The notes beneath the pieces are model-generated. The model was not told the origin of the DNA, did not search any database, and saw only the letters and a list, made by a program, of their open reading frames with translations. This document shows positions 51,401-59,440 of a DNA stretch of 64,000 nt, one piece after another. The stretch lies in the NCBI GenBank assembly GCA_026874595.1, contig CM049316.1:16453839-16517838 (forward strand), read 5' to 3'. Both the position numbers and the translations under genes were made by a program. The DNA is from Sipunculus nudus. Lineage: Eukaryota; Annelida; Sipuncula; Golfingiida; Sipunculidae. Numbering within the stretch: position 1 is the stretch's first letter; each line of letters opens with the position of its first letter.

Positions 51401-54400
51401 TGTCAATCTCAATGTTATTCCAAATAACACCATGCAGTCACCTATGGTATTTTTCAGTGAAATTTTAATGATAAAAAAATAAATCATGTTATTCATTACT
51501 AATCATTAGGGATCATATGAAGGAAATTAATGATAGACAATGATACAGTTGATAATATTAATCTAGATTCCTACTGTGTCTAGTGTGTAGATTGATGTAA
51601 AAGTAGTCCAAAGTGAATATATTACATTTATTTTTTTTAATATAAATAAAAGCCGTAAAACCAGGTACTTATGATCATTATTCAAATTTGTGAATTTTGT
51701 ATATTCTGGATTCTCATCATCATTGTTTGGCTAAAACTGAATAAATACCAGACATGGTGCAAATACTTTTACAAATGTATTTGAATACGAGTATGAATCA
51801 TTATAAAATTTCTTGCATAAGAATGGGAATTCAAGTAAAAATGAAAGTATTTGAATACCAGTGCAAATACTTTCAAAATGTTTTCATGAATGCATTCATG
51901 AATATATTCTATAATATTATTTTAATAATCATTTCAGTTTTATTTTATAAAAAAAAATCATGATTCTCTTATTTTTTTTAATAAAAATTATATTTGGCAC
52001 AATATTTGTTATTAAATTTTAATAAATAGTTAAACACTTATATTATATGTGCTGCTTATAAGTTATATGGCCAAGTCAAAATCTGTGTGACAATAGCACT
52101 CCATTTGTCAATAAAATAAATGAAATCAATCCTCTTCCCTGTCTCCAAAGATACTATCAAAATCATAATAAGCTAAACACCAACAACTCATAATAAAGCT
52201 TTCATTTATTACCACACAAAACCAGCATGTGCCTCATTTCCAAATCATATTTTTTTATCATATATAACAGCTGAGCGCCGTGACCCATGGGTCCCTAGTA
52301 TTTGATAAATAAAATATACTACTAGAGAAATGATAGAGCATGAAAATGGAACCCTGTTAATCTTTTAAAAAATATTTTTTTTTAAATAAAGGCAACCACA
52401 GCATATAAAGAGGTCAGAGGTGGCAAGGGTACTTTATTTATTTGCTGCAATAACTTTACAGGAATATGAAGGATTTTTGATAAACGCAACAGAAATATTA
52501 ACCAATATTATCTTGCCTAAGTCCAATTCCCAGAAAACCCATGCATATTTAATGAGGTCTAAGGCCATGATGACTTACCAAAAATCTGATGGATATTGGT
52601 GAAACTTTTATAGATATTAACCAATACAGTTTCTCACCGAAATTTAATGAGGTCAGAGGTCAAAAGACATTAGATAGGTGTATTATGCATGTTTGTGGTG
52701 CTCTTGTTAGGAACTGGACTTCGTGGGGCCTTTAGGGTCTGAATCATTTCTACTTGTCAGTTACAATAAATGCTTTTGACTATGATAAAAGTATGGTTGG
52801 ACATGGGAAATGAATTGTTTAGAACATTGTTCATGATCAACTTTCCTTTTCCCCCAGAATGACACGTGGTGTGGTGACGTCACTCAGAGAACAGAACAAA
52901 CAGATTGAGGAGGAGGCCGGTAAAGTCAGCGCCGGGCAGGGAGGTAGTGAAGGTGGCGTGGCTGAATCAGAGAGGAGGGAGAAACGATCTGAGAGACACA
53001 AGAGGGTCAGTCATGTTACAGATATCATAGATATAATCTCATATTTTTGTTAATAATGCCTTGTGTACAGTTTGAGCTCATCCATCTTCTACCCATGACC
53101 GCATCATTCTGCTAATGCCTAATTAAGTTCCCATATTATAGTAGTAGGGACTGGTTGTAAAATTACTTTGACTATTATAAAAAAAGAAAAATGACTGATG
53201 TTCGATTTTTAATTGATTTATTTATGTACATGCTATATTTCGATAAAATATGCTGTAAAGATCAGTATGAGTGTAAAAATAAATCACACAGTTACTTTAT
53301 TTCAACTTTTCACCAGCCCATCTGACAACCAGATGATTTCTATTATCTAGATGTAACATTTGATCTTGGTTACTAGCTATTTCCTATACTTTGCTGAATT
53401 GAGCACACAAGCACTCCCAATACTGGGATGCTTTAATTGACCATCTGGCACATCACAGTGAATTCCTGATGCCTTTTCATGGTTTAGTAGGTGCAGATGT
53501 ATTAGAATGCCAATTCAAATAACACATTTGCATGCAGATACTATTAATGTAGAAATTGTACAAGCTGAGCCCATTTTCTGGCTTAAATAAAAAATTGTTG
53601 TCATAAAAGTACTGGAGTTCATGTAATTTGTTTGGAAATTATAGGTCTCAGTAAAAGCTTAGCATATATACCAAGTGCACCACCACATTTCAGGGAAAAA
53701 AAATGAAAACAATGTGTTTCTGGATTTAAGTGTTTTCTAAATTGAGTTCCTGACATCAAACATAAGCCCCCACCTGTATTTTAGTACCAGTACTTGCAAA
53801 TTACATTTTTCATACCATAGAAGTTGCTTGAGATTGTTCAACGTGAGCTGGAGGAGAGAGGCATCACCAAGTCAAGTGAAATGTTCAAGCCGGCTGCTAA
53901 AAGGTTGTATGACCTCACCAAAAGCTTTGTTAAGGTCAGTATGCTCCTTAAAGTTAATTATTTCACTTAAGTAACCCATTTCAGTGTTAGCAATGTAATT
54001 ATTACCTGTTTACTATATAAAAGCTAATTACCTTATAATGAGTAACACGTGTATATAGTTAATTTACTTTCTTGGATCTTTCCTATATCTGTCAGAAATG
54101 CTTAGCTGTATTTTATGCAAACTGTTCAAATTAATTTTACAAAAACTTTCATTTATATCACGTAAATAAGTATGACTATTATCATTTGAACCAAGTTTGT
54201 GTTCACAAAAGTTTTCATGCTTGTTTTGTCCAAATGCCTATCAGAACAATACTCTAATACTCTTTAGGTATTAATATTCTTGATCCAGTATATTGTAACC
54301 TGTAGTTGTTAAGAATTTCCGAAAGGTGTCACTAGTGTACATGTACACAAAACAAGACTGCTTGATGGACCATTTATGGATGTATATGAGATCTTTGCTT

Positions 54401-57400
54401 ACTGTAGTATGTTTTGTTTGTGTGTGTGCATCTCCAAATTTTATTTCAAGTGTGGAAGTGAAGGATATTGATATTACTTAATGGGACTTATATGACATGA
54501 TTACAAGGACTTTGTATTATAATATGTCTTGGGAATGAAAACAATACACTTTTGATTCAAGAGCAGAACAACTCTATAGTTTGCTGTTAGCATTGATGGA
54601 ACAGGGTCTGTCAGTTACAAAGAGCACAAGTTCACAGGGTACAGAGGGTCTTCCAGGTCATGAATATACAAGTCTGTGTGCTTGTGTTTGTTTGAGAGAG
54701 GTCAGGGAGGGGGAATAGTTTGATGTTTTTTTTTAATATTTTAATATCTGTTTCATTTACCTGCTTCAGGATCTGAAGACATCAAGAAATCTCAGACAGG
54801 TGATGGAACAGGTGGCCAAAAGTAATGCACAGCAGGTATGTACAGATAGTCAAAAGTAATGCATAGCAGGTATGTACAGATGGCCAAAAGTAATGTACAA
54901 CAGGTATGTACAGATGGTCATATATAATGCACAGCAGGTATGTACAGATGACCAAAAGTAATGTACAACAGGTTAGCACAGGGGGTCAAAAGTAATGCAC
55001 AGCAGGTATGTACAGATAGTCAAAAGTAATGCATAGCAGGTATGTACAGATGGCAAAAAGTAATGTACAACAGGTATGTACAGATGGTCATATATAATGC
55101 ACAGCAGGTATGTACAGATGACTAAAAGTAATGTACAACAGGTTAGCACAAGGGGTTAAAAGTAATGCACAGCAGGTATGTAAAGATGGTCAAAAGTAAT
55201 GCATAGCAGGTATGTACAGATGGTCAAAAGTAATGCAAAGCAGGTATGTAAAGATGGTCAAAAGTAATGCATAGCAGGTATGTACAGATGGTCAAAAGTA
55301 ATGCACAGCAGGTATGTAAAGATGGTCAAAAGTAATGCACAGCAGGTATGTAACGATGGTCAAAAGTAATGCATAGCAGGTATGTACAGATGGTCAAAAG
55401 TAATGCACAGCAGGTATGTAAAGATGGTCAAAAGTAATGCATAGCAGGTATGTAAAGATGGTCAAAAGTAATGCATAGCAGGTATGTACAGATGGTCAAA
55501 AGTAATGCATAGCAGGTATGTACAGATGGTCAAAAGTAATGCACAGCAGGTATGTAAAGAGGGTCAAAAGTAATGCACAGCAGGTATGTACAGAGGGTCA
55601 AAAGTAATGCACAACAGGTATGTACAGATGGCCAAAAGTAATGCATAGCAGGTATGTACAGAGGGTCGAAAGTAATGCACAGCAGATATGTAAAGAGGGT
55701 CAAAAGTAATGCACAGCAGGTATGTACAGATGGTCAAAAGTAATGCAAAGCAGGTATGTATAGATGGTCAAAAGTAATTCATAGCAGGTATGTATAGATG
55801 GTCAAAAGTAATGCACAGCAGGTATGTAAAGAGGGTCAAAAGTAATGCACAGCAGGTATGTACAGAGGGTCAAAAGTAATGCACAGCAGGTATGTACAGA
55901 TGGTCAAAAGTAATGCATAGCAGGTATGTAAAGATGGTCAAAAGTAATGCACAGCAGGTATGTACAGAGGGTTGAAAGTAATGCACAGCAGATATGTAAA
56001 GAGGGTCAAAAGTAATGCACAGCAGGTATGTACAGATGGTCAAAAGTAATGCAAAGCAGGTATGTATAGATGGTCAAAAGTAATTCATAGCAGGTATGTA
56101 TAGATAATCAAAAGTAATGCACAGCAGGTATGTACAGAGGGTCGAAAGTAATGCACAGCAGGTATGTACAGAGGGTCGAAAGTAATGCACAGCAGGTATG
56201 TAAAGAGGGTCAAAAGTAATGCACAGCAGGTATGTATAGATGGTCAAAAGTAATGCAGAGGGTCAAAAGTAATGCACAGCAGGTATGTACAGATGGTCAA
56301 AAGTAATGCAAAGCAGGTATGTATAGATGGTCAAAAGTAATTCATAGCAGGTATGTATAGATGGTCAAAAGTAATGCACAGCAGGTATGTACAGAGGGTC
56401 GAAAGTAATGCACAGCAGGTATGTACAGAGGGTCGAAAGTAATGCACAGCAGGTATGTAAAGAGGGTCAAAAGTAATGCACAGCAGGTATGTATAGATGG
56501 TCAAAAGTAATGCATAGCAGGTATGTAAAGAGGGTCAAAAGTAATGCACAGCAGGTATGTACAGAGGGTCGAAAGTAATGCACAGCAGGTATGTAAAGAG
56601 GGTCAAAAGTAATGCACAGCAGGTATGTATAGATGGTCAAAAGTAATTCATAGCAGGTATGTATAGATGGTCAAAAGTAATTCATAACAGGTATGTACAG
56701 AGGGTCGAAAGTAATGCACAGCAGGTATGTACAGATGGTCAAAAGTAATGCATAACAGGTATGTATAGATGGTCAAAAGTAATGCATAGCAGGTATGTAC
56801 AGAGGGTCGAAAGTAATGCACAGCAGGTATGTATAGATGATCAAAAGCAATGCACAGCCGGTATATACAGATGGTCAAAAGCAATGAAAAACAGATATAC
56901 TAGTACAGATGGTGAAAAGTAATGTACAACAGGTATACATTGCAAGTACAGATGGTCAAAAGTAATGCATAGCAGGTATGTATAGATGGCCAAAAGTAAT
57001 GCACAGCAGGTATGTACAGAGGGTCGAAAGTAATGCATAGCAGGCATGTACAGACAGTCAAAAGTAATGCAATGCAGGTATGTATAGATGGTGGAAAGTA
57101 ATGTACAGCATATACATACAGATTGTCAAAAGCAATGCACAGCAGGTATGTATAGATGGTCAAAAGCAATGTAAAACAGGTATACAATTACAGATGGTCA
57201 AGAGTTCTGTACAACAGGTATGTACAGATGGTCTAAAGTAATGCACAGCAGGTATGTAAAGATGTTCATAAGTAATGAACAACAGGTATGTACAAATGGT
57301 CCAAAGAAATGTAAAATAGGTATACAAGTACAGATGGTCATAAGTAATGTACAACAGGTATAAACAGATGGTCAAAAGTAATGCATAGGAGGTATGTACA

Positions 57401-57961
57401 GATGGTCAAAAGTAATGCATAGGAGGTATGTACAGATGGTCAAAAGTAATGCATAGGAGGTATGTACAGATGGTCAAAAGTAATGCACAACAGGTATGTA
57501 CAGAGGGTCATAAGTAATGTACAACAGGTAGGTACAGTAGTACACAGCAGTTATGTTCAGGTGATGAGATGCAATATGCAGCAGGTAATGCATTGCAGGT
57601 ATGTACAAGAACTTGTTAAAATGTCATCATGTATATTCTTTTAATATTTTATTTAATTTTTCACCCATTTCATTGTAAAGTTGTTAATATATTGCACCTG
57701 CAAATCTTTCAGTAAAAGGCCAGTGGCTGTTGGGGAATCTGTGCCATTCTTATCCCAGAAAACACATGAGCGCTTTGTCATTCTTGGCTTCAGGCAACTC
57801 TTTTAGTCTTTTTAAGTATTGAATATGTGAACATTTGTCTGAACAATCATGAAAATTCTTGATATCTTAGAAATGGATTTATCTTTGCCTGACTTGATTA
57901 TATGTTTTTCTTGCAGGTGATTGACTTTGAGAAGATACAACTAGGAATAATGGGTGACTAG
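23618..57961 (+). CDS. MTBP: MTBP (MDM2-binding protein), Treslin partner in origin firing; 20 exons
   Basis: Spliced gene recognised by family patterns. The N-terminal part has HAVNFTKRFIS (vertebrate NVYHLLKRSIS). Next comes WHRARVTLAGCGPI...VLWRGPLKL (vertebrate ITIAG...LWRGKI). The middle region has YGPGFQE (YGPALEF) and VHYQYHGIYY (VCHYHGIEY). The C-terminal domain has KRLYDLTKSFVKDLKTSRNL and then NAQQVIDFE. Exons (junction phases agree): 23618-23717, 28269-28405, 28724-28806, 29290-29351, 33260-33317, 34118-34331, 34911-35099, 35610-35734, 36343-36397, 37324-37432, 37783-38088, 38396-38551, 38797-38952, 40441-40535, 41208-41308, 41688-42431, 52858-53005, 53821-53934, 54770-54835, 57917-57961. 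Total 3,063 nt, 1,020 aa. Known family role: with Treslin/TICRR it helps load CDC45 onto MCM in the nucleus; first named for MDM2 binding. Exon 1 is the least certain. Confidence 0.88.
24748..26847 (+). mobile_element. Helentron/HINE-like non-autonomous element, copy A
   Basis: The 5' end is a hairpin (AGCTCAG ... TGACT/AGTCA ... CTGAGCT, 24,748-24,776), followed by a GTCC/TCCG run. The 3' end at 26,818-26,847 has TCAGCTGAG and the palindrome GACCCATGGGTC. CTCAGCTGA at the 5' end is the inverse of TCAGCTGAG at the 3' end. Inside, a block at about 24,862-25,340 recurs at about 25,550-25,920. No transposase frame. The Helentron assignment rests on end structure only. It lies in MTBP intron 1. 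Confidence 0.6.
27366..27402. repeat. (TA)n microsatellite
   Basis: Pure TA run in MTBP intron 1. Confidence 0.9.
28269..28405 (+). CDS. MTBP: MTBP exon 2
   Basis: Acceptor TTGTGCAG and donor CAG|GTACAG. Encodes SWTEHAVNFTKRFISSNKRC and ends CSSYCLLPQ. This matches the N-terminal NVYHLLKRSIS region of vertebrate MTBP. Confidence 0.85.
28724..28806 (+). CDS. MTBP: MTBP exon 3
   Basis: Acceptor TTATAG, donor AG|GTAGGT. Encodes EDETQPAWITTSNDTSISDL and on to HSEP; acidic linker followed by a helix corresponding to the vertebrate SLADLYEEA region. Confidence 0.8.
29290..29351 (+). CDS. MTBP: MTBP exon 4
   Basis: Acceptor AATACAG, donor G|GTGAGT. Encodes REDDNSLVVQLHKLCDGLPN S, matching the vertebrate ENLHQLSDKLP helix. 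Confidence 0.85.
29680..30200. repeat. Interspersed repeat fragment in MTBP intron 4
   Basis: Opens with TATGCCCATCTACGAGCGGA and TATACCCACCGTCCATTCG. Related sequence occurs at about 47,750-47,920 and 52,390-52,710 (shared phrases on plaque-like AACTTTACAGG, GGTCAGAGGTCA, and TTGTGGTGCTCTTGT). No terminal structure resolved. Confidence 0.5.
30625..32590 (+). repeat. Array of about 330-bp units with 20-bp palindrome, in intron 4
   Basis: The array is flanked by similar phrases, GTCTGGAGATACTATGG at 30,650 and GTCTGGCGATACTATGG near 32,547, which suggests one element with internal tandem units. A (CCG)n run follows the left end. Units carry AACAGGTGGCGCCACCTGTT (31,283, 31,619 and 32,277; one-base variant near 31,942), CCATATATGG (31,172, 31,508, 31,831, 32,166) and CCTTGACCTTGA. 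Spacings are 323-336 bp. Open frames in the units are not conserved as protein. Confidence 0.8.
32598..33025 (+). mobile_element. Possible short interspersed element
   Basis: The left end has CCCCACTTCATGGAACAGGGG and GGGGACATT, followed by TCTGTCTGTCC. GGGGACATT recurs at the right end (about 33,008). The arrangement resembles the other repeat types here, but boundaries are tentative. Confidence 0.35.
33260..33317 (+). CDS. MTBP: MTBP exon 5
   Basis: Acceptor TTCTTGCAG. Encodes GELVDVLWLIQEEVDLQVP. The first GT after CAG (33,310) is out of phase with exon 6; the GTAGAA donor at 33,318 restores the frame and is preferred. Confidence 0.8.
34118..34331 (+). CDS. MTBP: MTBP exon 6
   Basis: Acceptor TTTTTTCAG, strong donor GTAAGT. 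Encodes SDDILLYGVLKRLLGWHRAR, VTLAGCGPI and SQVLWRGPLKLVTAS, one of the clearest matches to the MTBP N-terminal family (ITIAG ... LWRG). Confidence 0.9.
34911..35099 (+). CDS. MTBP: MTBP exon 7, S-P-x-K cluster
   Basis: Acceptor ATTTCAG, donor GTGAGA. Encodes NLNTTLLPGYQLQYEEKEP and then, from about protein residue 249, five S-P-x-K motifs (SPRK, SPRK, SPVK, SPVK, SPLK) in a basic loop. These are CDK-type consensus sites; the vertebrate counterpart at this place has a basic linker without such a cluster. Confidence 0.88.
35610..35734 (+). CDS. MTBP: MTBP exon 8
   Basis: Acceptor TTCTTCCAG. Encodes RYGPGFQETVTLATELEMLD and on to GTTLQLYP; matches vertebrate YYGPALEFVQMIKL. The donor is a non-ideal GTTAAG, chosen because the next exon requires phase 2 and because the frame meets a stop soon after. 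Confidence 0.8.
36343..36397 (+). CDS. MTBP: MTBP exon 9
   Basis: Acceptor AATGTCAG, donor ACA|GTGAGT. Encodes GKERSKSSAILEHLQDDT, matching vertebrate NSTKQNSVLLLEQIS. Small (55 nt) but phase-consistent. Confidence 0.8.
37324..37432 (+). CDS. MTBP: MTBP exon 10
   Basis: Acceptor CCTTTCAG, donor A|GTAAGT. Encodes ICYLVRLRYGTKVKTEGTFT and on to DCDASIMS; matches vertebrate SSYYLLLQGNGNRRCKATLI. Confidence 0.85.
37703..37795 (+). repeat. Local duplication of the exon 11 acceptor region
   Basis: ATCATGTTAATTATTTACCT (37,703) recurs 48 bp later as ATCATGTTAATTGTTTACCT (37,751). Each copy ends in GAGCCTGCAGTTA, so the CCTGCAG acceptor exists twice. Confidence 0.75.
37783..38088 (+). CDS. MTBP: MTBP exon 11
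   Basis: Encodes VTYSIQGHMGFHHFVITQSR, LYPPSRINGKVAHVMALN and FLDALPFFPGTDF; matches the vertebrate QINGSFALNL ... LPHFSGE region. Two acceptors fit the phase: TTTATAG (start 37,783) and CCTGCAG (start 37,792), differing by three codons. Donor G|GTGAGT. A partial duplicate of the acceptor region lies 48 bp upstream. Confidence 0.85.
38396..38551 (+). CDS. MTBP: MTBP exon 12
   Basis: Acceptor GTTTCAG, donor G|GTATGT. Encodes EWKKSTERSEVITVNEIQHV followed by a helix to NPLPKNFIS; matches vertebrate KRRKLAKQPETVSVAELKSL. Confidence 0.88.
38797..38952 (+). CDS. MTBP: MTBP exon 13
   Basis: Acceptor ATTTTAG, donor G|GTAACT. Encodes ECELDGAHSIEKQCLVIKET and EKAAETARREKLCKQ, a charged helix, then FSPPRSNT. 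Corresponds to the vertebrate ERHVLQNLETFEKTKQK region. Confidence 0.85.
40441..40535 (+). CDS. MTBP: MTBP exon 14
   Basis: Acceptor CTTTTTTCAG. Encodes LNMDVVDLLSHFKRDGSAA and RAPPKPAQTK; matches vertebrate LLDAKELLKYFTSDGLP. A second acceptor six bases on (start 40,447) is also in phase and would drop two residues. Donor AAG|GTGATG. Confidence 0.82.
41208..41308 (+). CDS. MTBP: MTBP exon 15
   Basis: Acceptor GTTACAG, donor TA|GTGAGT. Encodes PSTRRSPLLPKFDSGDGKLS and AWPECVHYQYHGIY; matches vertebrate EKASVCHYHGIEYC. Confidence 0.9.
41688..42431 (+). CDS. MTBP: MTBP exon 16, long disordered R-R-x-S repeat
   Basis: Acceptor TTTATTGCAG, donor AG|GTGAGA; 744 nt open throughout. Begins YHRGVKTEKFENFCNKLATR (matches the vertebrate RDGGFSELQSRLIRYE region), then a basic linker (RKRKQPDSENDSF). 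From about residue 740 to 890 there are some 19 copies of an 8-residue unit, consensus RR[DE]SLxxG/S. Twelve units carry R-R-x-S. The unit repeats every 24 nt at DNA level. Low-complexity and probably disordered; basophilic-kinase or 14-3-3 sites are inferred. Confidence 0.9.
42479..46075 (+). mobile_element. Composite element carrying a 277-bp tandem array, in intron 16
   Basis: Left part begins TAGCCAACCTGTGAGC and runs through a GTCGTCTGTCC stretch. The right end has GTCGCTTGTCGAATACCAGT followed by ATTCTAGTTTTAAAA. The same right end (TAGTCGCTTGTCGACTACC) occurs at about 50,000-50,030. The interior is largely a tandem array. Element boundaries are inferred. Confidence 0.45.
43400..45960 (+). 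repeat. Satellite-like array, about 277-bp unit, about 9 copies
   Basis: The anchor CCACCTGAAATTT recurs near 43,665, 43,943, 44,220, 44,498, 44,775, 45,053, 45,328 and 45,607. Each unit has two GCCACC sites, typically GGTGGCGCCACC and GGTGTCGCCACC. The roughly 97-codon frame that repeats in each unit is a by-product of the 277-bp period, not a gene. The first and last units are diverged or deleted. Confidence 0.9.
46147..47057 (+). repeat. Near-identical 911-bp direct repeat, copy 1
   Basis: Matches 48,555-49,465 at a constant offset of 2,408 bp, with only one clear substitution noticed (about 46,331). Contains a Helentron-like 5' hairpin at 46,776-46,804. Similarity stops at CTTCAGGACTGCC, where this copy continues into unrelated sequence. 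Confidence 0.9.
47058..48554. other. Spacer between the 911-bp repeats
   Basis: Holds repeat fragments (CTGTCTGTTC at about 47,300; CCATCTGTCTGTCCATCTGTCC at about 47,800) and no gene. Confidence 0.5.
48555..49465 (+). repeat. Near-identical 911-bp direct repeat, copy 2
   Basis: Partner of 46,147-47,057. This copy runs on into a normal Helentron-like body, so it probably holds the original junction and copy 1 is the derived one. Confidence 0.9.
49184..52298 (+). mobile_element. Helentron/HINE-like element, copy C
   Basis: The 5' hairpin is at 49,184-49,212, with a TCCG run after it. The 3' terminus at 52,268-52,298 is CAGCTGAGCGCCG, then GACCCATGGGTC and CCTAG. The end CTAG after a palindrome fits Helitron-type 3' ends. 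The body repeats itself in part (blocks from about 49,465, 50,030 and 50,460) and contains a second element end near 50,000. Confidence 0.55.
52858..53005 (+). CDS. MTBP: MTBP exon 17
   Basis: Acceptor TTTTCCCCCAG, donor AGG|GTCAGT. Encodes RMTRGVVTSLREQNKQIEEE and ESERREKRSERHKR, the start of the conserved C-terminal domain (vertebrate QIKESRSQKH). Confidence 0.85.
53821..53934 (+). CDS. MTBP: MTBP exon 18
   Basis: Acceptor ATACCATAG, donor AAG|GTCAGT. Encodes KLLEIVQRELEERGITKSSE and MFKPAAKRLYDLTKSFVK, a strong match to the MTBP C-terminal domain. Confidence 0.92.
54770..54835 (+). CDS. MTBP: MTBP exon 19
   Basis: Acceptor CTGCTTCAG, donor CAG|GTATGT. Encodes DLKTSRNLRQVMEQVAKSNA followed by QQ; DLKTSR is the family hallmark. 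The last 28 nt of this exon plus the GTATGT donor are the unit of the tandem array that fills the next intron. Confidence 0.93.
54808..57605 (+). repeat. 34-bp minisatellite made from the exon 19 donor junction, about 80 copies
   Basis: The unit is ACAGATGGTCAAAAGTAATG followed by CACAGCAG and GTATGT. The first 28 nt equal the end of MTBP exon 19 (ACAGGTGGCCAAAAGTAATG then CACAGCAG) and the last 6 are the intron's GTATGT. Unit 1 spans the real exon-intron junction (54,808-54,841). A five-unit (170-bp) higher-order block repeats at 54,841 and 55,011. Units from about 57,050 on are more diverged. The stretch fills most of intron 19. Low-complexity frames on the minus strand across it are not genes. 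Confidence 0.95.
57917..57961 (+). CDS. MTBP: MTBP exon 20 (last coding exon)
   Basis: Acceptor TTTTTCTTGCAG. Encodes VIDFEKIQLGIMGD and TAG. Joined to exon 19 it gives NAQQVIDFE, matching vertebrate NAVQVIDW. Confidence 0.92.
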   Translation: MIDFEKIQLGIMGD

Positions 57962-58400
57962 ACATCAAGCAAAGCTGATACTGGAGACAGAAATAATACT
58001 TAAACCACTGGAATCTGCATCATGGGAGCAAGGTCATTTCACAACAAGTGTTAAAGAAGTAGTGCAATATTCCTAAAATGTTTTTGCCAAAGTTACATCT
58101 TATGTCTTTCTGCGGACTTTTGCAATGACACAATCTTTCACTGACATTCAACTGTCTTCTGTCTGTCACCTAATATCTCACCATTTGCTGCAGCTAACAT
58201 TGTGAAATTTAGGAAACATATTGATTATGTGATGAATATGCAAAAGAAGGATTTCAGTGGTGCCACCTAATAGGCTATGTTGACCTGTTTTCTATAAACC
58301 AAATTTAACTTTCCTCTTTCTTCTGAGATAAAGTATAAATTATTAACAATTTAGCTTTTGTATCATAGTAAACAGCCATTACAGGAAAGGAAATTAAATT

Positions 58401-58406
58401 AATAAA
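58401..58406 (+). terminator. Candidate polyadenylation signal 1
   Basis: AATAAA about 440 nt after the MTBP stop codon. Confidence 0.4.
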
Positions 58407-58770
58407 AAATGAGATATTTTTTTCAAAATGGTGTCTTTATGAAACTTAAATCTTCAGTCAAAAATTGGACAATTTGATTTGTTTGCATACATGATGTAAT
58501 GTCAGTTATCAGCTATCTGAGCTATTGTTTGACTGGTAAACAGATGTAAGGTACAGATGGCTCTCCCTTGGTTAGACTACTGCTGAAATTGGCTATGCAG
58601 GTGTTTACAGTTTCACTGTTTAACTTAATAATTAATAAGGATCTTAATAAGAATCTAATAAGGATTTAGAAATTAAAAATATGTAAAGTAACAGGTTCCT
58701 GAAATTTATTATAAAAGTCATGAATGAATTACGACATGTTTACCTTTTTGTAAAATCATGTAAAACACTG

Positions 58771-58776
58771 AATAAA
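58771..58776 (+). terminator. Candidate polyadenylation signal 2
   Basis: AATAAA about 810 nt after the stop, followed within 20-60 nt by T-rich and GT-rich sequence (TTGTTGTTTGTTGGTT near 58,824), a typical downstream element. Confidence 0.5.
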
Positions 58777-58799
58777 CGGGTATTACTGAAATGAAATTT

Positions 58800-59440
58800 T
58801 CTTTCACTTTACAAACGAATGATTTGTTGTTTGTTGGTTATGAGTATGTAGTTTGTTTTTATAGCAATTTATTCAGAAACTTATTGATGCAATTTGATCA
58901 AATGATGTTGAGGGTTAAGGTAACCCCAATATAATTTGGAGGTAATCTGGAACAATAATATGATTTTGTTGAAATGGTATCTTTACCATTATGAGATAGG
59001 GTTATGTGTTTAACACTAGCTGAGGGGGGCAGTCCTTCACACTGGGGACTCCTGTGTTGTATGGGCAGCTGACCGGTGGTACAACCATGGAGTCCCTGAA
59101 CTTTTCTCTGTTTGCATTCCAATACTCCCAGTACTTGTGTTGCTCACTCCAAAATTTGACTGGAATTTGTATGGGGTGTAATGGTGTTGTTTCTAGTCCA
59201 AACACTTAAAATTGGTAATTACTCTGTCCAGGGAAGGTCAGTTGTGTCATTGCACTTGCCCAGCAGTTTTCCATAAGCAGTAGTACTCCTCTGACCGCTT
59301 TGTCTTGATCTGCGCTGCATTTACACTGACGTACTGTTACCAAAATAGCACCAAATCAGATGTTAATAAGACATTGGAAGCCAAAATAGAAACCACAGTT
59401 TCTACCCCCGTGGAAGAAGATGTTGCTTTTTAATTGTTTT
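58800..59440. other. Intergenic, nothing recognised
   Basis: Contains open frames on the minus strand (58,898-59,205) without recognisable similarity. Possibly a repeat, since the next base pairs enter a Helentron-like body. Confidence 0.35.

Larger units (their letters stand above)
57962..58795 (+). other. MTBP: MTBP 3' UTR (inferred)
   Basis: Unique-looking AT-rich sequence after the stop codon, up to the second polyadenylation signal. The exact end of the transcript cannot be seen. Confidence 0.5.

Noticed and set aside
54782-57375. Minus-strand frames rich in HTCYALLLTIC-type repeats
   Set aside because: Pure translation of the 34-bp minisatellite on the opposite strand.
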